64,000 bases of DNA from Symbiodinium natans (GCA_905221605.1 CAJNDS010002364.1:402999-466998), one strand, 5' to 3'. Shown: positions 30,809-40,948, counted from the first letter of the stretch. Notes: generated by a model not told the origin, from the letters alone. Numbers and translations: made by a program.

Positions 30809-30955
30809 GCTGGCAGAGGCGAACCCAGCCGACACTTGGCTTGGGTGTAGGGGTTAGGGTTTAGGGTGTAGGGTTTAGGGTTTAGGGTTTAGGGTTTAGG
30901 GTTTAGGGTTTAGGGTTTAGGGTTTAGGGTTTAGGGTTTAGGGTTTAGGGTTTAG
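30809..30955 (+). repeat. Telomere-type intron, 147 bp
   Basis: Starts GCTGGCAGAGG, then from 30848 to its last base is GGGTTTA units, ending TTTAG. Both flanking exons are in phase 0. The acceptor is supplied by the repeat itself. The GC donor is inferred. Confidence 0.55.
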
Positions 30956-31016
30956 TTCCTGCGAGGCGCCCCTTGCATCTGCTTTGATGGCATCAATCAC
31001 CTCCCTAAAGCCCTTG
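30956..31016 (+). CDS. Candidate internal exon using TTTAG acceptor
   Basis: Twenty codons plus one base: FLRGAPCICFDGINHLPKAL, then CTTG|GTAGCC (GT donor). The first codon follows directly on the last TTTAG of the array. A later donor at AGCCCC|GTGGTA would add Gly-Ser-Pro and match the phase of the exon at 31310. Family unknown. Confidence 0.52.
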
Positions 31017-31057
31017 GTAGCCCCGTGGTACCCTTTTGCCCCTTTTTTGGTTCAACT

Positions 31058-31170
31058 AGGACCCAGAGTAGCCCCTCATTCCTTTCTTTTAGGGTTTAGG
31101 TTTCCTTGAAAGCCCCTTTAAACCAAAAAGGGCACCCTTTTTTATTCCTAGGTTTCTCTTGGGTCTAGTC
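31058..31170. repeat. MITE-like family G, copy 5
   Basis: AGGACCCAGAGTAGCCCC... to ...CCTAGGTTTCTCTTGGGTC, inverted ends GACCCA/TGGGTC. A fourth copy is at 30331-30437. Confidence 0.6.
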
Positions 31171-31309
31171 AAGGTTCCACTTTTAAAATGTCCAACCCAA
31201 AAAACGGCCCCCGTATCATCGTATGGTTACTGGCAGACACAGAGAACAATGTGCGTTTGAGAAGAGGTGCCAGTTGTGAGTTCATTTTAGCTCATTTCTT
31301 GCGATTCAG

Positions 31310-31359
31310 GTCGATGACTATGGCAGACTCCGCATGTGTGGAATTGGTTCTTCCCCCAG
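31310..31359 (+). CDS. Candidate internal exon
   Basis: Acceptor GCGATTCAG. The frame reads VDDYGRLRMCGIGSSP and ends CCCAG|GAAGAG (GA donor, phase 2). The exon at 31566 begins with the one base needed to complete the split codon. Family unknown. Confidence 0.42.
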
Positions 31360-31565
31360 GAAGAGGGGCACCAACCCCCTTTGTACCCAAATATACTAGA
31401 ATTCCCTTAAGGGACCCCCCAAAAAGGGTATGATGCAATATTCCAATGTACAACTCTATAATATATTGCAATACCATGACATTGTATTGAGTCATAATAT
31501 GATATTAAGCTCTCAAATAGCTCCAATTACTGAACGAAAACGAGGCCCACCCATGGAGTTGACAG

Positions 31566-31680
31566 CTTCACAACCCTCCGCCGAGGATGCGATGAGAACG
31601 ACTGGCCCGAGGACACAGAGCTCCTTGGCAAACCACAGCATCCCCCGCAGAGGGCATCCCTACTTTGCGTCAGGCTTCAG
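31566..31680 (+). CDS. Candidate internal exon, acidic
   Basis: Acceptor TTGACAG; frame FTTLRRGCDENDWPEDTELL then GKPQHPPQRASLLCVRLQ; GA donor at CTTCAG|GATTTT. Phase fits the exon at 31310-31359. The longer plus-strand ORF 31430-31858 in another frame starts in AT-rich DNA and looks like a shadow. Family unknown. Confidence 0.5.
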
Positions 31681-32168
31681 GATTTTCAATAGCCCCCCCC
31701 CTAGGACTTTTTGTATTTACATCAACCCCAAGGGAGTATTTAAAACAGTCTTGTTCATTCAGGGTCTAAGGGGGGTAAAGTTTCGGCTAAAGCCGTCTCC
31801 GCCATGCGAGACCATCCTCTTGGTCCCACCCTGGAACCCGAAAGCCTACAACCGCTAAGCTTAGTTGTGGAGCAGGTAGCCTTTGATCTTTTAGGGTGAT
31901 TTACCCCCTTTATAAATCCCGAAGGTTAACCTTTAGTTGCCTAGGTACTGGACCACTAGGTAAACCCTCCTGAAGCCAGGTGGGCTTGAACCCAGGCGGG
32001 GGTAGGAGGGTGTAAGGCAGGGGGGAGCGGTGTAGGTGGGAAAAAAGGGTGTACAAATGGATTAAAGGGAGCAAAAACCCTGGCAGTCGTCTCTAGGTAG
32101 GCCGTAAGGGTTCTTCTCCAGATTAACTTGCAAGGGATCCCTCGAAAGCCTGCGACAACATGGCCCAG

Positions 32169-32235
32169 GCTTCTGAAACATGCGGATGAGTCGGGCCTGC
32201 TTCCGGTCAACACCGCGGAGACGCTCGGCCAAAGG
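32169..32235 (+). CDS. Candidate internal exon
   Basis: Acceptor ATGGCCCAG; frame LLKHADESGLLPVNTAETLG then QR; then a GC donor (AAAGG|GCCCC). Another possible exon follows at 32279-32317 (EPQRLAAAFYKLQ after AAAAAAG). The minus-strand ORF 31956-32249 overlaps and is probably a shadow. Confidence 0.45.
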
Positions 32236-32716
32236 GCCCCAAACCCCAAACCCTAAACCTCAAAGGATGCCAAAAAAGGAGCCACAGAGGCTCGCAGCAG
32301 CGTTCTACAAATTACAGTCGGGGGGGTGGGGGGGGGGGGTAGGGTTTAGGGGTACAGGGCCCTTATGGCGAGATGCTAACCCCAAACCTTAAACCTTAGA
32401 CCCTAAATCCAAACGACCGGCTTTGTTGAGGGACACAGGTTTCAAGTCTCAGCTGGGATCAAGCCTGGGGAGGAACGTCCCCCCCGCCTTTGTAGCACGG
32501 GGTTGATTTGGGGGTTTGGGTTTGTGTGGGTTTGTGGATAAGAGCTCTCCTTTTCTTTCATTTTGTTGTTATTATTTTTCAGTTTGGCATTCTTTTGGGG
32601 GGAGGGGGGGCGGTCCTGAATAAGGGTTCTACTATTCAGGGGACTTGTATTTGGGAACTCATGTTAGCCTCTCAAATCCCTGTTCAATCCCTGTTCAGCC
32701 CTATGTCACCCACCTG

Positions 32717-32807
32717 CTATTTGCTTAAGAACCCCGTAACAAAAAATGCCAAAAACATAATGCCCTTATGAAATATGAATTTTTGCGGGGGTCTTAAGTA
32801 AACCGTA
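32717..32807. repeat. MITE-like family B, copy 3
   Basis: CTATTTGCTTAAGAACCCC on the left, GGGGGTCTTAAGTAAACCGTAG on the right. Confidence 0.75.
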
Positions 32808-33089
32808 GCCACAGCAGTTGAAATTTTACGGAGCCGAACCACCCCAAGGTTCTCCCCCAAATACCATACAACTACGCCGAGGAAAGCTTCAGTCTGAGAA
32901 GTGAAAGTTTTCGGCGCACTAAACAACGCATACCTCATGGCACACTTAGGGTTTTTGGGGTGGGGGAGCAATCTCTATCCTCCATATAGACACTTCTTCC
33001 GTAGAGCACCCCACAATTTGAATCCTATACCCTAATCCCTAAACCCTAAGTAGGAGCCTTGGGAACCTACCATGTCCCTGCCATCTCAG

Positions 33090-33150
33090 GGTATTCATGG
33101 CCCAGCACGGCCGGCCGAAAGCTTGGGAAGGACGCCACTGCACAGTCACG
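33090..33150 (+). CDS. Candidate short exon
   Basis: Acceptor CCATCTCAG; frame VFMAQHGRPKAWEGRHCTVT then H, ending ACGCAT|GTACGC (GT donor). Other frames are also open, so this is moderate. TTTAGGG units follow at 33173. Confidence 0.35.
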
Positions 33151-33227
33151 CATGTACGCGCACCCACACGGAGTTTAGGGTTTAGGGTTTAGCGTTTAGG
33201 GTTAGGGTTTAGGGATTAGGGGTTCAA

Positions 33228-33327
33228 CTACGGGTTGCTTCAGAACCCCCAGAAATATAAGAATGTTCTTCCGTATAAGGGTAATACGGGGAGGAGTTTT
33301 TTGCGGGGGTTCTTCAGCAAATGGTAG
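33228..33327. repeat. MITE-like family B, copy 4
   Basis: Ends CTACGGGTTGCTTCAGAACCCCC and GGGGGTTCTTCAGCAAATGGTAG are inverted. Confidence 0.75.
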
Positions 33328-33905
33328 GCAATTTCCCTGCAAGGGGCCCTCGCTCTCACTTCCGTATGTATTTCCTATACATTCATATCTGTATGCTTTT
33401 GGTTTTATGCCCTCGAAAAACATGTATCTAACTCGCCCTCCGAAACTCTGCACGTCAGCTGACCGAGTCATAAGGGGACTACAACTATGGGCCCCCAACG
33501 ACCCTGGATCCCCAGTTTAGGGTTTAGGGTTTAGGGGGCTTACTTCTACTTCCCCCTACATCTTCTATGTATGAGCAACAAACAAAAGCATCTGCACGCC
33601 TGAAAAACAAGTCCATAGTCCCATAAATATGTAGAAAGCCCCAGGCGCTCAAACCCTGAATCCGAAACCCTAAACCATCCAAGACCCTGAAGAAGGCCCT
33701 GGGGTTTTCGCTTGCAATCATGAAACAGTACGAGAATAGAACAATACAGCAATATAACCATAAATTCATGAAACATTACAAGAGAGCAATAATAATTACA
33801 GGTGATAGAATACCGTAATATCACGTACGAATACATCCTGAACCCTAAGCCCTCAGCCCGAAACCCTAAACCCTAAACCCTAAACCCTGAGCCCTACCCT
33901 GCGAG

Positions 33906-34010
33906 CGGGCCCTTGAAGCCCGCCTTGAAAAGGCCACGATGCCGCCTTCTACGGCCGCTGCCCTTTCAGCCTTGCGGCCGCTGCGCTGCGCCTTCGCTGT
34001 TTTGGGCAAG
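33906..34010 (+). CDS. Candidate internal exon, Ala-rich
   Basis: Acceptor CCCTGCGAG; 35 codons: RALEARLEKATMPPSTAAAL then SALRPLRCAFAVLGK. It runs directly into telomere-like DNA (GGTTTGGGGTTTAGGG). It is in phase with the exon at 34068. Family unknown. Confidence 0.5.
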
Positions 34011-34067
34011 GGTTTGGGGTTTAGGGTTTTGTGTTTTTAGGGTTTAGGGTTTGGGTTTAGGGTTCAG
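34011..34067 (+). other. Candidate 57-bp telomere-like intron
   Basis: The whole spacer is GGGTTTG/GGGTTTA-like words ending in GGGTTCAG. Flanking exons are both phase 0. The cleanest GT donor in phase is AGG|GTTTTG at 34027, which would extend the upstream exon by five to six codons; otherwise the junction shares a G and the donor would read GG. Confidence 0.45.
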
Positions 34068-34133
34068 GCTCTCCTTAAGATGAACTCCGATGCATTAGAA
34101 GCAACCGCCGAAAGGTCCTATCTTGCTGGCGAG
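34068..34133 (+). CDS. Candidate internal exon
   Basis: Acceptor GGGTTCAG, donor GGCGAG|GTCAGA (canonical GT). Exactly 22 codons: ALLKMNSDALEATAERSYLA then GE. Phase 0 on both sides. Family unknown, but both borders and composition are good. Confidence 0.55.
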
Positions 34134-34147
34134 GTCAGATCGGGCCG

Positions 34148-34493
34148 CTAGAACACTGCTGTCCTACTTGTTGCCGCCGCACCCTTGAAGGTTTCGGAAA
34201 CTGAGGGTATATTAAGCAGACCCATTCCTTTTAAGACATCACAACATGGTGTGGCTTTCCGAGGCTGTCCAAACAGCAGCAACTTCTTGGGACTTCCATG
34301 TTTTGTTGAGGCAGTGGAGTTTTTAACCCATACACCCTCTTCCCTGGCCATTGTGGGGGAGCAAGTATCAAAGCCGCGCTGCGCAAGGTCCTTGACGATC
34401 TGGATCCAAGTCGGCCAGGCCATACTCAAGGGGGCGATAAGGGGGTACTTTAGCTTGCTCAGAGGATTCAGTTTTGGTCATAGAATACTTTAA
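34148..34493 (+). CDS. Open region on both strands
   Basis: Plus-strand frame from 34185 (VSETEGILSRPIPFKTSQHG ...) follows CCCTTGAAG and would continue in phase 0 from the exon at 34068. The minus strand is open for 93 codons (MAWPTWIQIVKDLAQRGFDT ...). I cannot decide between them. Confidence 0.3.
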
Positions 34494-34601
34494 GCATGTT
34501 ATACGAGTATAAGAATTACAGGACCGGGGGTTAACACAAACCCGAAGCCCTTGCGGCCGGCCCCTTGATTGGACCCTGCCTTCCCCCTCTGCGACGCGAA
34601 G

Positions 34602-34655
34602 GCCAAAGTTGTGCACGGCCAGATTGGCCGTGCCGTCGAGCCTCTCGAACCGAAG
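34602..34655 (+). CDS. Candidate short exon
   Basis: A pyrimidine-rich run and GACGCGAAG precede AKVVHGQIGRAVEPLEPK. The 3' border is unsure. Phase and composition are good. Family unknown. Confidence 0.38.
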
Positions 34656-35097
34656 TTCACAGACTTAAAGCCCTGAACCCCTATCAACCCTTAAACCCTA
34701 AACCCTGAACCTTGAACCCTCCAATATCCCATACCTAGAATCCTCTTACGGCCCCCCCCCCCTTCTGTACAAGACCCTTCTAAGGCCCCAAACCCGAAAC
34801 TTAAGCCGCTTCAAGCCCTATGAGCAATACCAATCTCCATCCACTGAGCTCTTGGTGGCCCAGTGGTACCCTTGTTTTGCATGTTTTAGGGTTTAGGGTT
34901 TAGGGTTTAGGATTTTTGCTCAAGCTTCCCATATAAAGCAACCAACCCACAAAAGGGCAGTTACCCATATCATAGTATGGCTACTGGGCTAGCAAGCGTT
35001 GGGGGTCTCAGGAACAAACTGCCGGAACTGAGACTTTGCCGCCGCAACCTCTCAGCTTCTCCCTTGGTGTTGAGAATTCTTCTGCTGCGAAGGGGGG

Positions 35098-35185
35098 TTG
35101 AGGGGTTGACTTAACACGATGGTCCCCGTTTTTGGCGGGATTTGAGGGGTTGACTTAACACGATGGTCCCCGTTTTTGGCGGGAT
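35098..35185 (+). repeat. Perfect 44-bp tandem duplication
   Basis: Two identical 44-base copies, 35098-35141 and 35142-35185, starting TTGAGGGGTTGACTTAACAC. No mismatch is seen, so it is recent or gene-converted. Confidence 0.95.
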
Positions 35186-35536
35186 CTCTAAAAAGGGTAT
35201 CCAAGCCCAAGGGTACAACCTTCGGGGGCGGAGGTAGAGTCTTGCGATCTTTATCGAGAACAAAAACCTTTGAGTCAAAAATGACCTCCTGGTCCTTAGT
35301 ATAGAATGAGGGGATGAGGGCCCTATATATACCTTTAAGGGATCGAATTCCTTCATTCCCTACTAAGAACCAGCCAGAAGACGATCCTCCCAGGTCGATC
35401 TTGGATCTCTACATGGTGCCCATGATGAGGGCGACTTTTCAGAGAGTCGATTTCGGTATCAGGTTGGAGACTGCTGTTTGCGAAAGGACCCCCCAAAAAG
35501 CAAGAATCCCTTATTACCCTTTATAGGGAAGAACAT

Positions 35537-35887
35537 TTGAGTTTTTTTTGGGGGGGGGTTCTTAAGCGAACAGAAGAAGAGAGTGGAAGGATGCCCTCCC
35601 TTTCACTGAAGCTACCAGCCAGTTTTTTTGGGACAAGTCACTCGATTGTCTTTGCTGCTTGCTTGCTTGCCAGATCATTTCATACGATCCTGTACCCACG
35701 CCGAGGTTTGGGAAGCTCAAACTACGCAATTCTTCTATGCAGCTCGCCCAAGAAAGAACGTGGTTTCTTGACGATCATGGGCTGTACCGGTGATGGAAAC
35801 CATCTCATCTGCACATTTGTTGGAGACCGCAGACCCTTGTTGCAATCCGCCCCTACAGACCCTTGCAGTTTCCCGCTGCTCGTATAG
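35537..35887 (+). CDS. Unrecognised 116-codon ORF
   Basis: The first 15 codons come from a family-B half element (GGGGGGGTTCTTAAGC). The remainder reads SFHTILYPRRGLGSSNYAIL and MGCTGDGNHLICTFVGDRRP with ordinary composition. It may be an exon whose true start lies after 35575. Confidence 0.3.
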   Translation: MSFFWGGVLKRTEEESGRMPSLSLKLPASFFGTSHSIVFAACLLARSFHTILYPRRGLGSSNYAILLCSSPKKERGFLTIMGCTGDGNHLICTFVGDRRPLLQSAPTDPCSFPLLV

Positions 35888-36038
35888 AGTATCTGAGGAA
35901 TGTGCGAGCATTAGGGGTCGCGAGTTTTGCCTCTTGCGTCAGTGCGCGGGGCTTCAGACCCCCTAAACCATAAACCCTAAACCCTAAACGCAAAAACCCG
36001 TGAACCCCCCCTAAAATCCCTCAACTGTAAGCCCCGAG

Positions 36039-36134
36039 GACCTCTTTGCCAGCCACTGGCGGCTCTGGGACCTCCTGGAGTTGTTGGACAACAACGCCTG
36101 GATGATGCAGCGGGAAGGCAGGGATTTCGGATAT
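36039..36134 (+). CDS. Candidate internal exon, helical
   Basis: Acceptor GCCCCGAG, donor GGATAT|GTAAGG (strong GT). Thirty-two codons: DLFASHWRLWDLLELLDNNA then WMMQREGRDFGY. In phase 0 with the exon at 36294 across an intron that begins GTAAGGGTTTGGGG. Family unknown. One of the best-supported islands. Confidence 0.6.
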
Positions 36135-36293
36135 GTAAGGGTTTGGGGATTGGGGGGCTTTGAGGGAACTAGGGCTTTAGAGGTTGTTCTTCCTTTTTGT
36201 TGTTGTTTTTTGTTTTTTGAGGGGGGGTCTGTGGCGGTGGTGGTGTTGTTTGGTCCTTTCCTTTTTTTGGGGGGGCGGTGATGGTGTTGAAAG

Positions 36294-36387
36294 GACCCGG
36301 TCTTCATGAGCGCCTTGCTGGGCAAGTTTCCCCGCAGCCTTTGTAACTTCATTGAGCTGCTCCTGTCACACGTGTTGCACTTCACGG
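36294..36387 (+). CDS. Candidate internal exon, helical
   Basis: Acceptor GTTGAAAG, donor CACGG|GTACGT (canonical GT). Frame DPVFMSALLGKFPRSLCNFI then ELLLSHVLHFT, continuing 36039-36134 in frame. The amphipathic/hydrophobic run may be helical. The minus-strand ORF 36011-36385 is its shadow. Confidence 0.6.
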
Positions 36388-36639
36388 GTACGTCATAAGT
36401 AGCTGCATCACACCTTCAACCCATCCACCCTAAACCCTAAGTGTACTCCTCAAACCCTAAACCCTAAAACCCATGCACCCTAAGCAATAAGTGCACCGCT
36501 TAAACTCTAAACTTTGGGATGCTCACCCTGACACGAACAGCCCTTAATGGGACTATAGTACCCCCTATTATAATCCCTATTAAGGACTGTTAGTAAAAGG
36601 GGGAAAGCCCCACACCCGACAAACTTCCACTCAGCGCAG

Positions 36640-36709
36640 AGGCGCAGAGAGCGCCCAGCCTCAGCGCCTTGAAGCACCCTCGGCGCCGAAGCGAAGACGG
36701 TGGCTTTAG
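36640..36709 (+). CDS. Candidate terminal or internal exon
   Basis: Acceptor CAGCGCAG; frame GAESAQPQRLEAPSAPKRRR then WL and TAG inside GGCTTTAGGG. A donor at AGACG|GTGGCT is equally possible. Basic tail. It is next after the 36039/36294 pair on the same strand. Confidence 0.38.
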
Positions 36710-37223
36710 GGCTTTGGGGTGTAGGGTCTATCCTGGACCCTAAACCCTAAACCCTGCTTTAGGGCTTAAGGTCTTCGGGCTTTAGGTTTGGGGTCTTTGG
36801 GAGTCTTCGGGCGTTAGGGTTTAAGGGCTCAGGGTTCAGAGTTTAGGGTCTTTTTCTCGCCACGTGCCGCCAAAAAGCAGAGCTAGTGCAGGCGGATTGA
36901 CGGAAATTCCCAGAAAAACCCTTATTCATGCAGTTCTTAGTTGTCAGCCCTAAAGACCCAGGCACCCCAGTCCCTTCGAGCAGGCGTGTGCTGCGTCCTG
37001 CGTGGGCGCGTGAGGCACACGGAGGACCACCTCAGGCGGAGGGGCGGGGGAGGGGAGGATAGAGTTTAGGCTTTAGGGTGGGCTCGTGTTTGCCGATGTT
37101 TTTTTTTCACTTGCAATCGTCAAATCTCTACGGTATGGTATCTTTGTTGCGGGTTGGCGTCACCTTGTATCGCTGCCAAGGTCTTTTGTTTTTAGGGGGA
37201 AGGGGTGTCCTTACCGTTCCAAG

Positions 37224-37321
37224 GCATGACACAAGGGGAGTTGAGGGCTTTGCGTCTCACCCTCAGTTGCAAGATCGCCTCCACGATTCTCCTGCGGAAA
37301 CTGAACTGTGGCTCAGAGTAG
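37224..37321 (+). CDS. Candidate terminal exon
   Basis: Acceptor CGTTCCAAG; frame MTQGELRALRLTLSCKIAST then ILLRKLNCGSE and TAG. Another island just upstream (about 37110-37182, SSNLYGMVSLLRVGVTLYRC, ending CCAAG|GTCTTT) may be the preceding exon. Confidence 0.45.
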
Positions 37322-37612
37322 CAACATCCCACGTGGGGCTTACGAAAATAAGGGACCCCTAGTATAGACCCCAAGAAGGTACCCCCTGTTTTCGGAAACT
37401 CCCAATGTAGGTCCTGAAATGCAACCTCCTACGTGCAGGGCAGTACGGAGCACTCAATGTGTCTTGCCCCAGATGGCATGGATGGAGTTCCGGTGAGCCC
37501 TTTCCAATGAGCAGAGCGATCCTTGCCGGTGGTTTAGGGTTTAGGGTTTAGGGTTTAGGGTTTAGGGTTTAGGGTTTAGGGTTTAGGAGACGGAAAGTGT
37601 AACGCGTCGCAG

Positions 37613-37680
37613 GTTTTGCTTCTTGGCGGTGGTCCCACGACCTACCGGCAGCTTGATCTCAGTCGAATGGCGGCTCGAGG
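37613..37680 (+). CDS. Candidate internal exon with telomere-like donor
   Basis: TTTAGGG units (37531-37588) lie upstream; acceptor GCGTCGCAG. The frame reads VLLLGGGPTTYRQLDLSRMA then AR, and ends CGAGG|GTTTCAGGG, a telomere-like GT donor, phase 2. The exon at 37800 supplies the missing base. Confidence 0.5.
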
Positions 37681-37799
37681 GTTTCAGGGCTTGAGGGGTT
37701 TTGGGGGGGGGGGGTGTTCAGGTCAAAGAGGGTTTAGAGGTTCAGGGTTTAGTTAGGGCTTTAGTGCGTTCGGGCTTCAGGCTTGTGAGATGGGGGCAG

Positions 37800-37840
37800 T
37801 TACGCAGAGCACGGGAAATCCCCACAACTCCTCCCTCAAG
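37800..37840 (+). CDS. Candidate short exon
   Basis: Acceptor GGGGGCAG; completes the split codon from 37680 and reads YAEHGKSPQLLPQ, ending TCAAG|GACCCT (GA donor). The overlapping frame (REIPTTPPSRTLKPG) is open too. Confidence 0.38.
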
Positions 37841-38169
37841 GACCCTGAAACCGGGAGAAGTTCAGAGCCGTTGTTGGGTAGGGTTGTCCCAAGGTCTCCC
37901 GCCAAGATCCCAAAGGGAGTGCCACATTTTGGATTTTGGGGTTTTAGGGTTCAGGGCTTTAGGGTTTAGGATTTAGGGTTTAGGGTTTAGGGTTTTTTGG
38001 GGTTTTTTGGGGTTTTAGGGTTCAGGGTTTAGGATTTAGGGTTGAAGGGTTCAAGGGTTTAAGGGTTTCAGGGTTAGCTTGACGAAGCCTTCGAGGTGGA
38101 CGTCCTTCACACAGCGCGGCCGCCAGCTCGCCCGCGGTCTCCGGCACCTGGGAGCGCGAGGCGGGGGGG

Positions 38170-38830
38170 GGTTCCTCAGATTGGTATGATACTGTAGTAG
38201 TATACTATATTATACTGTATCATACTGTATTATACTGCATTATACTGTATACTGTATACTGTATTGTACCGATAATACTGTATTATACTACACTACACTA
38301 TATGATACTATGTTTAGCTATACTAGACTATATTATTCTATATTCTACTTGCATTATTTCGATGGGTTGAGCGCGTTGCCATATAGTGCCCCTAATGTGT
38401 AGGGCAAGCGGGGGTAGGTAGATGTTGCCGTGTTGGGGGGGTGGGGGAGGGGAAAGGGCACACAAAGCCAGAGCCCAGGGGCCGATGCTGCAGTCCTCTC
38501 CTGCTCACTTCTTGGAGTTTCATGGTACTTAAGAACGCAATTATAACCCTAAACCCTAAACCTTGAAAGACCCTATGCCCTGAACCCTAGACCTTGAACA
38601 GAGAAAGACAAAGAGAAGGAGGGTAGAAACCGGGCACCCGCCCTTGTGTTAAACGTACTTGCATCCAAACTCTTATCAGACCCTAAGCCCTAAATTTTAA
38701 CCCCTAAGCCAGAACAGGCATGATTTTCCTTAATGCCTGAACGCTTTCACTCTTTATTCTGTTTTCATTCATTTCCATTTATAATATCGTCATAAGATAA
38801 TTTCGAGACGGCGGTTCCACAATAGTTTCA
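38170..38830. other. AT-rich repeat and unassigned DNA
   Basis: 38185-38350 is a degenerate TATAC/TGTAT repeat. 38440-38830 holds short CCCTAAA words and a family-A end at 38513. No gene is seen. Confidence 0.5.
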
Positions 38831-39205
38831 TGTTTTCTGTCAATATCCATCAAAAAATATTACGCCTCAGTGATTGTGCTGAGTTTGCTCTGACAAACTC
38901 CTGTGGTGAAGTAGCCTGCAGTGCTCTGTGGGAGCCCCCGCCTCTGCATGCCTCGAAGTCTCACGCTACAGTTCATGGCCATGAGTTGCAGGGACTGCAA
39001 TCTCTGCGACGCCACCTGCACCAGCTCCTTCAACATCCCGGTGATACCCCTCTCCGCTCATCCATCCTTCGGTCCTGTCGGGTGTCCGGAGCAAAATACC
39101 TGACTTGCCCTTTTTTCCGAACCCTATGTGCATCGCTTGTTTGGCCCCCAGCGTTGATGAGCTCATCCAGCCGTATGAAGCTCAAGAGACCAAGGCTAGC
39201 GTGAG

Positions 39206-39305
<100 letters not shown>

Positions 39306-39979
39306 ACAAGGCAGTATCGGCAAGCAAGCTACCTGGATCAAGCGTTGTGCAGACGCTGCAACAAACCATGCAAACCCCCCGCCGCTTGAAGCTGCGACGT
39401 GCGCCCCTACGCCGGAGTCTTTCCTTACTACGCACGCCGCGGCGGCGTGGTTCCCGACGGAATTTCCTGTTTGGCTGGGACAAACTTAGCATTTTGGAAA
39501 GTTGGCTCCGCGACATTCATCGTTCCAAATGGGTACTGTCGTGTGGCAGGATTGCGCATCCTTACCACCGTGCTGATCAGGACGATCTTGCTACGGGCCT
39601 TTCCCTGCCCAAGCCGCCCAAGGATACATGTTTCTCTTTTAGCTGGACACAGAGAATTTCGGCTGCGCTCTTCCGACGGTCCGTCTCGTCGAGCTGCAGA
39701 GGGGAGGCAGCATCTGGTTTCTGAAGAAGAAGCTCAAGTCCACCCGTGAGGACTGCACAGCTTCCCAGCAGGGCGCACTTGCAGCGGTGCTGTCCCTGCG
39801 CTGCCCATTTACGCGCAGGGCTTCCCCTACCGAGTAACAGAGCCAGCGAAAGGCTCAGCTGTGCTCCACTGGCTGAGCCTCCTGGGCCACCCCTTGATCA
39901 TCCTCCAGCAGATGCTTGCGCCTGCCTTGCAGAGGCACTGCGACAACGCCTGCGTGTTGTTGATAAGCGTGGTGCAGAT

Positions 39980-40474
39980 TCTCCAGTGCTTTTTGCTTGT
40001 GATGGAAGCTCTCGTGACGATGTAGGCGCTTTTGCTATTGCCTGGGATTGTGGTGCTTGGTCCAGCCACTCGTGCCATGAAGACCAATCTTCTTTCAACA
40101 TGGAGCTTTTGGCGCTTCTCATGCTCCTCCACGGCCTCAGACAGCGTGCGGCGATCTGGACGAGTCACGTATCCGTAGGTTGCACGTTGTTGCGCTTGCA
40201 GATTGCGCGTCTGGCGTTGCCGGCTCGCGCGCTGTCAGAGTTGCAGCCAAGCCGAGTGTGTACTACGTGCATTTTCTTACATTGGATCCCGAGTCACGAC
40301 AAGAAACCTTCTTGGTGCCCGGGTTTTCCGCTCGGATCTGTTGACGTTGCCAAGTGCCGTGATATCAAGATGCGGGCTGACGCTGCTGCCAAGCGCCATC
40401 TTCGCTCCCGCTGGGAGACTTCTCGGAGATGTGCTTGGGCGAGGATGCATCAGCGGCCTGTAAGCTTGAACTGA
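39980..40474 (+). pseudogene. LINE-type RNase H domain, frame-disrupted
   Basis: The frame has VLFACDGSSRDDVGAFAIAW (first Asp strand), FNMELLALLMLLHG (Glu helix), FLHWIPSHDKKPSW (the H-bearing strand) and CRDIKMRADAAAKRH (the final A-D-x-A helix), in the right order for a retrotransposon RNase H. The strand that should carry the third acidic residue is readable only in another frame (LHVVALADCASGVAGSRA, about 40170-40220), so at least two small frameshifts break the domain. The upstream 38.8-39.9 kb may hold more of the element but shows no domain I recognise. It is interrupted by the (CA)n tract. Confidence 0.72.
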
Positions 40475-40852
40475 ACATGTTGCGTTTGTCTTCTGCAAGT
40501 GAATCTACGCTTCAAACACACCTTGCATCAGCGCGGGTGCCGGTGAAGCATAGTCTTAGTCTTTCTGTGCGCCCAAGCAGCGCGTATGTTATGTGACTTG
40601 TACTCCTCTGGAGCTTGGGGCTCGTCGCCCTGCGCCCCCCCCCCACTCCTTAGGACTTTAACGTACCCAAGGCTTATGAGTAGGTTAAGTACAGTTTTCA
40701 TTGGGTAATTAAGTACCATGAACCTCCAAGTATATTATCCGCGTAACCCACAGAAATGTGGTTTTTTTCGGCCCCCCCCCCCCCCCAACATGCGATTATC
40801 CTCCTCCCTAACCCCTGCACCCTGAATGTATCACACGAACTCCCCAAAAACG

Positions 40853-40948
40853 TAGTAGCTGAATGGGTACACTTTACACTCTTTGGGATACTTTCTGTAG
40901 AACTGACAGTGTACGCTTTTTTGGGGCTTCTGAACTCGGCAACTAAGC
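40853..40948. repeat. Family E repeat, copy 1
   Basis: GTAGCTGAATGGGTACACTT ... GGCTTCTGAACTCGGCAACT. Almost the same 100 bp recurs at 44591-44690. Confidence 0.8.
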
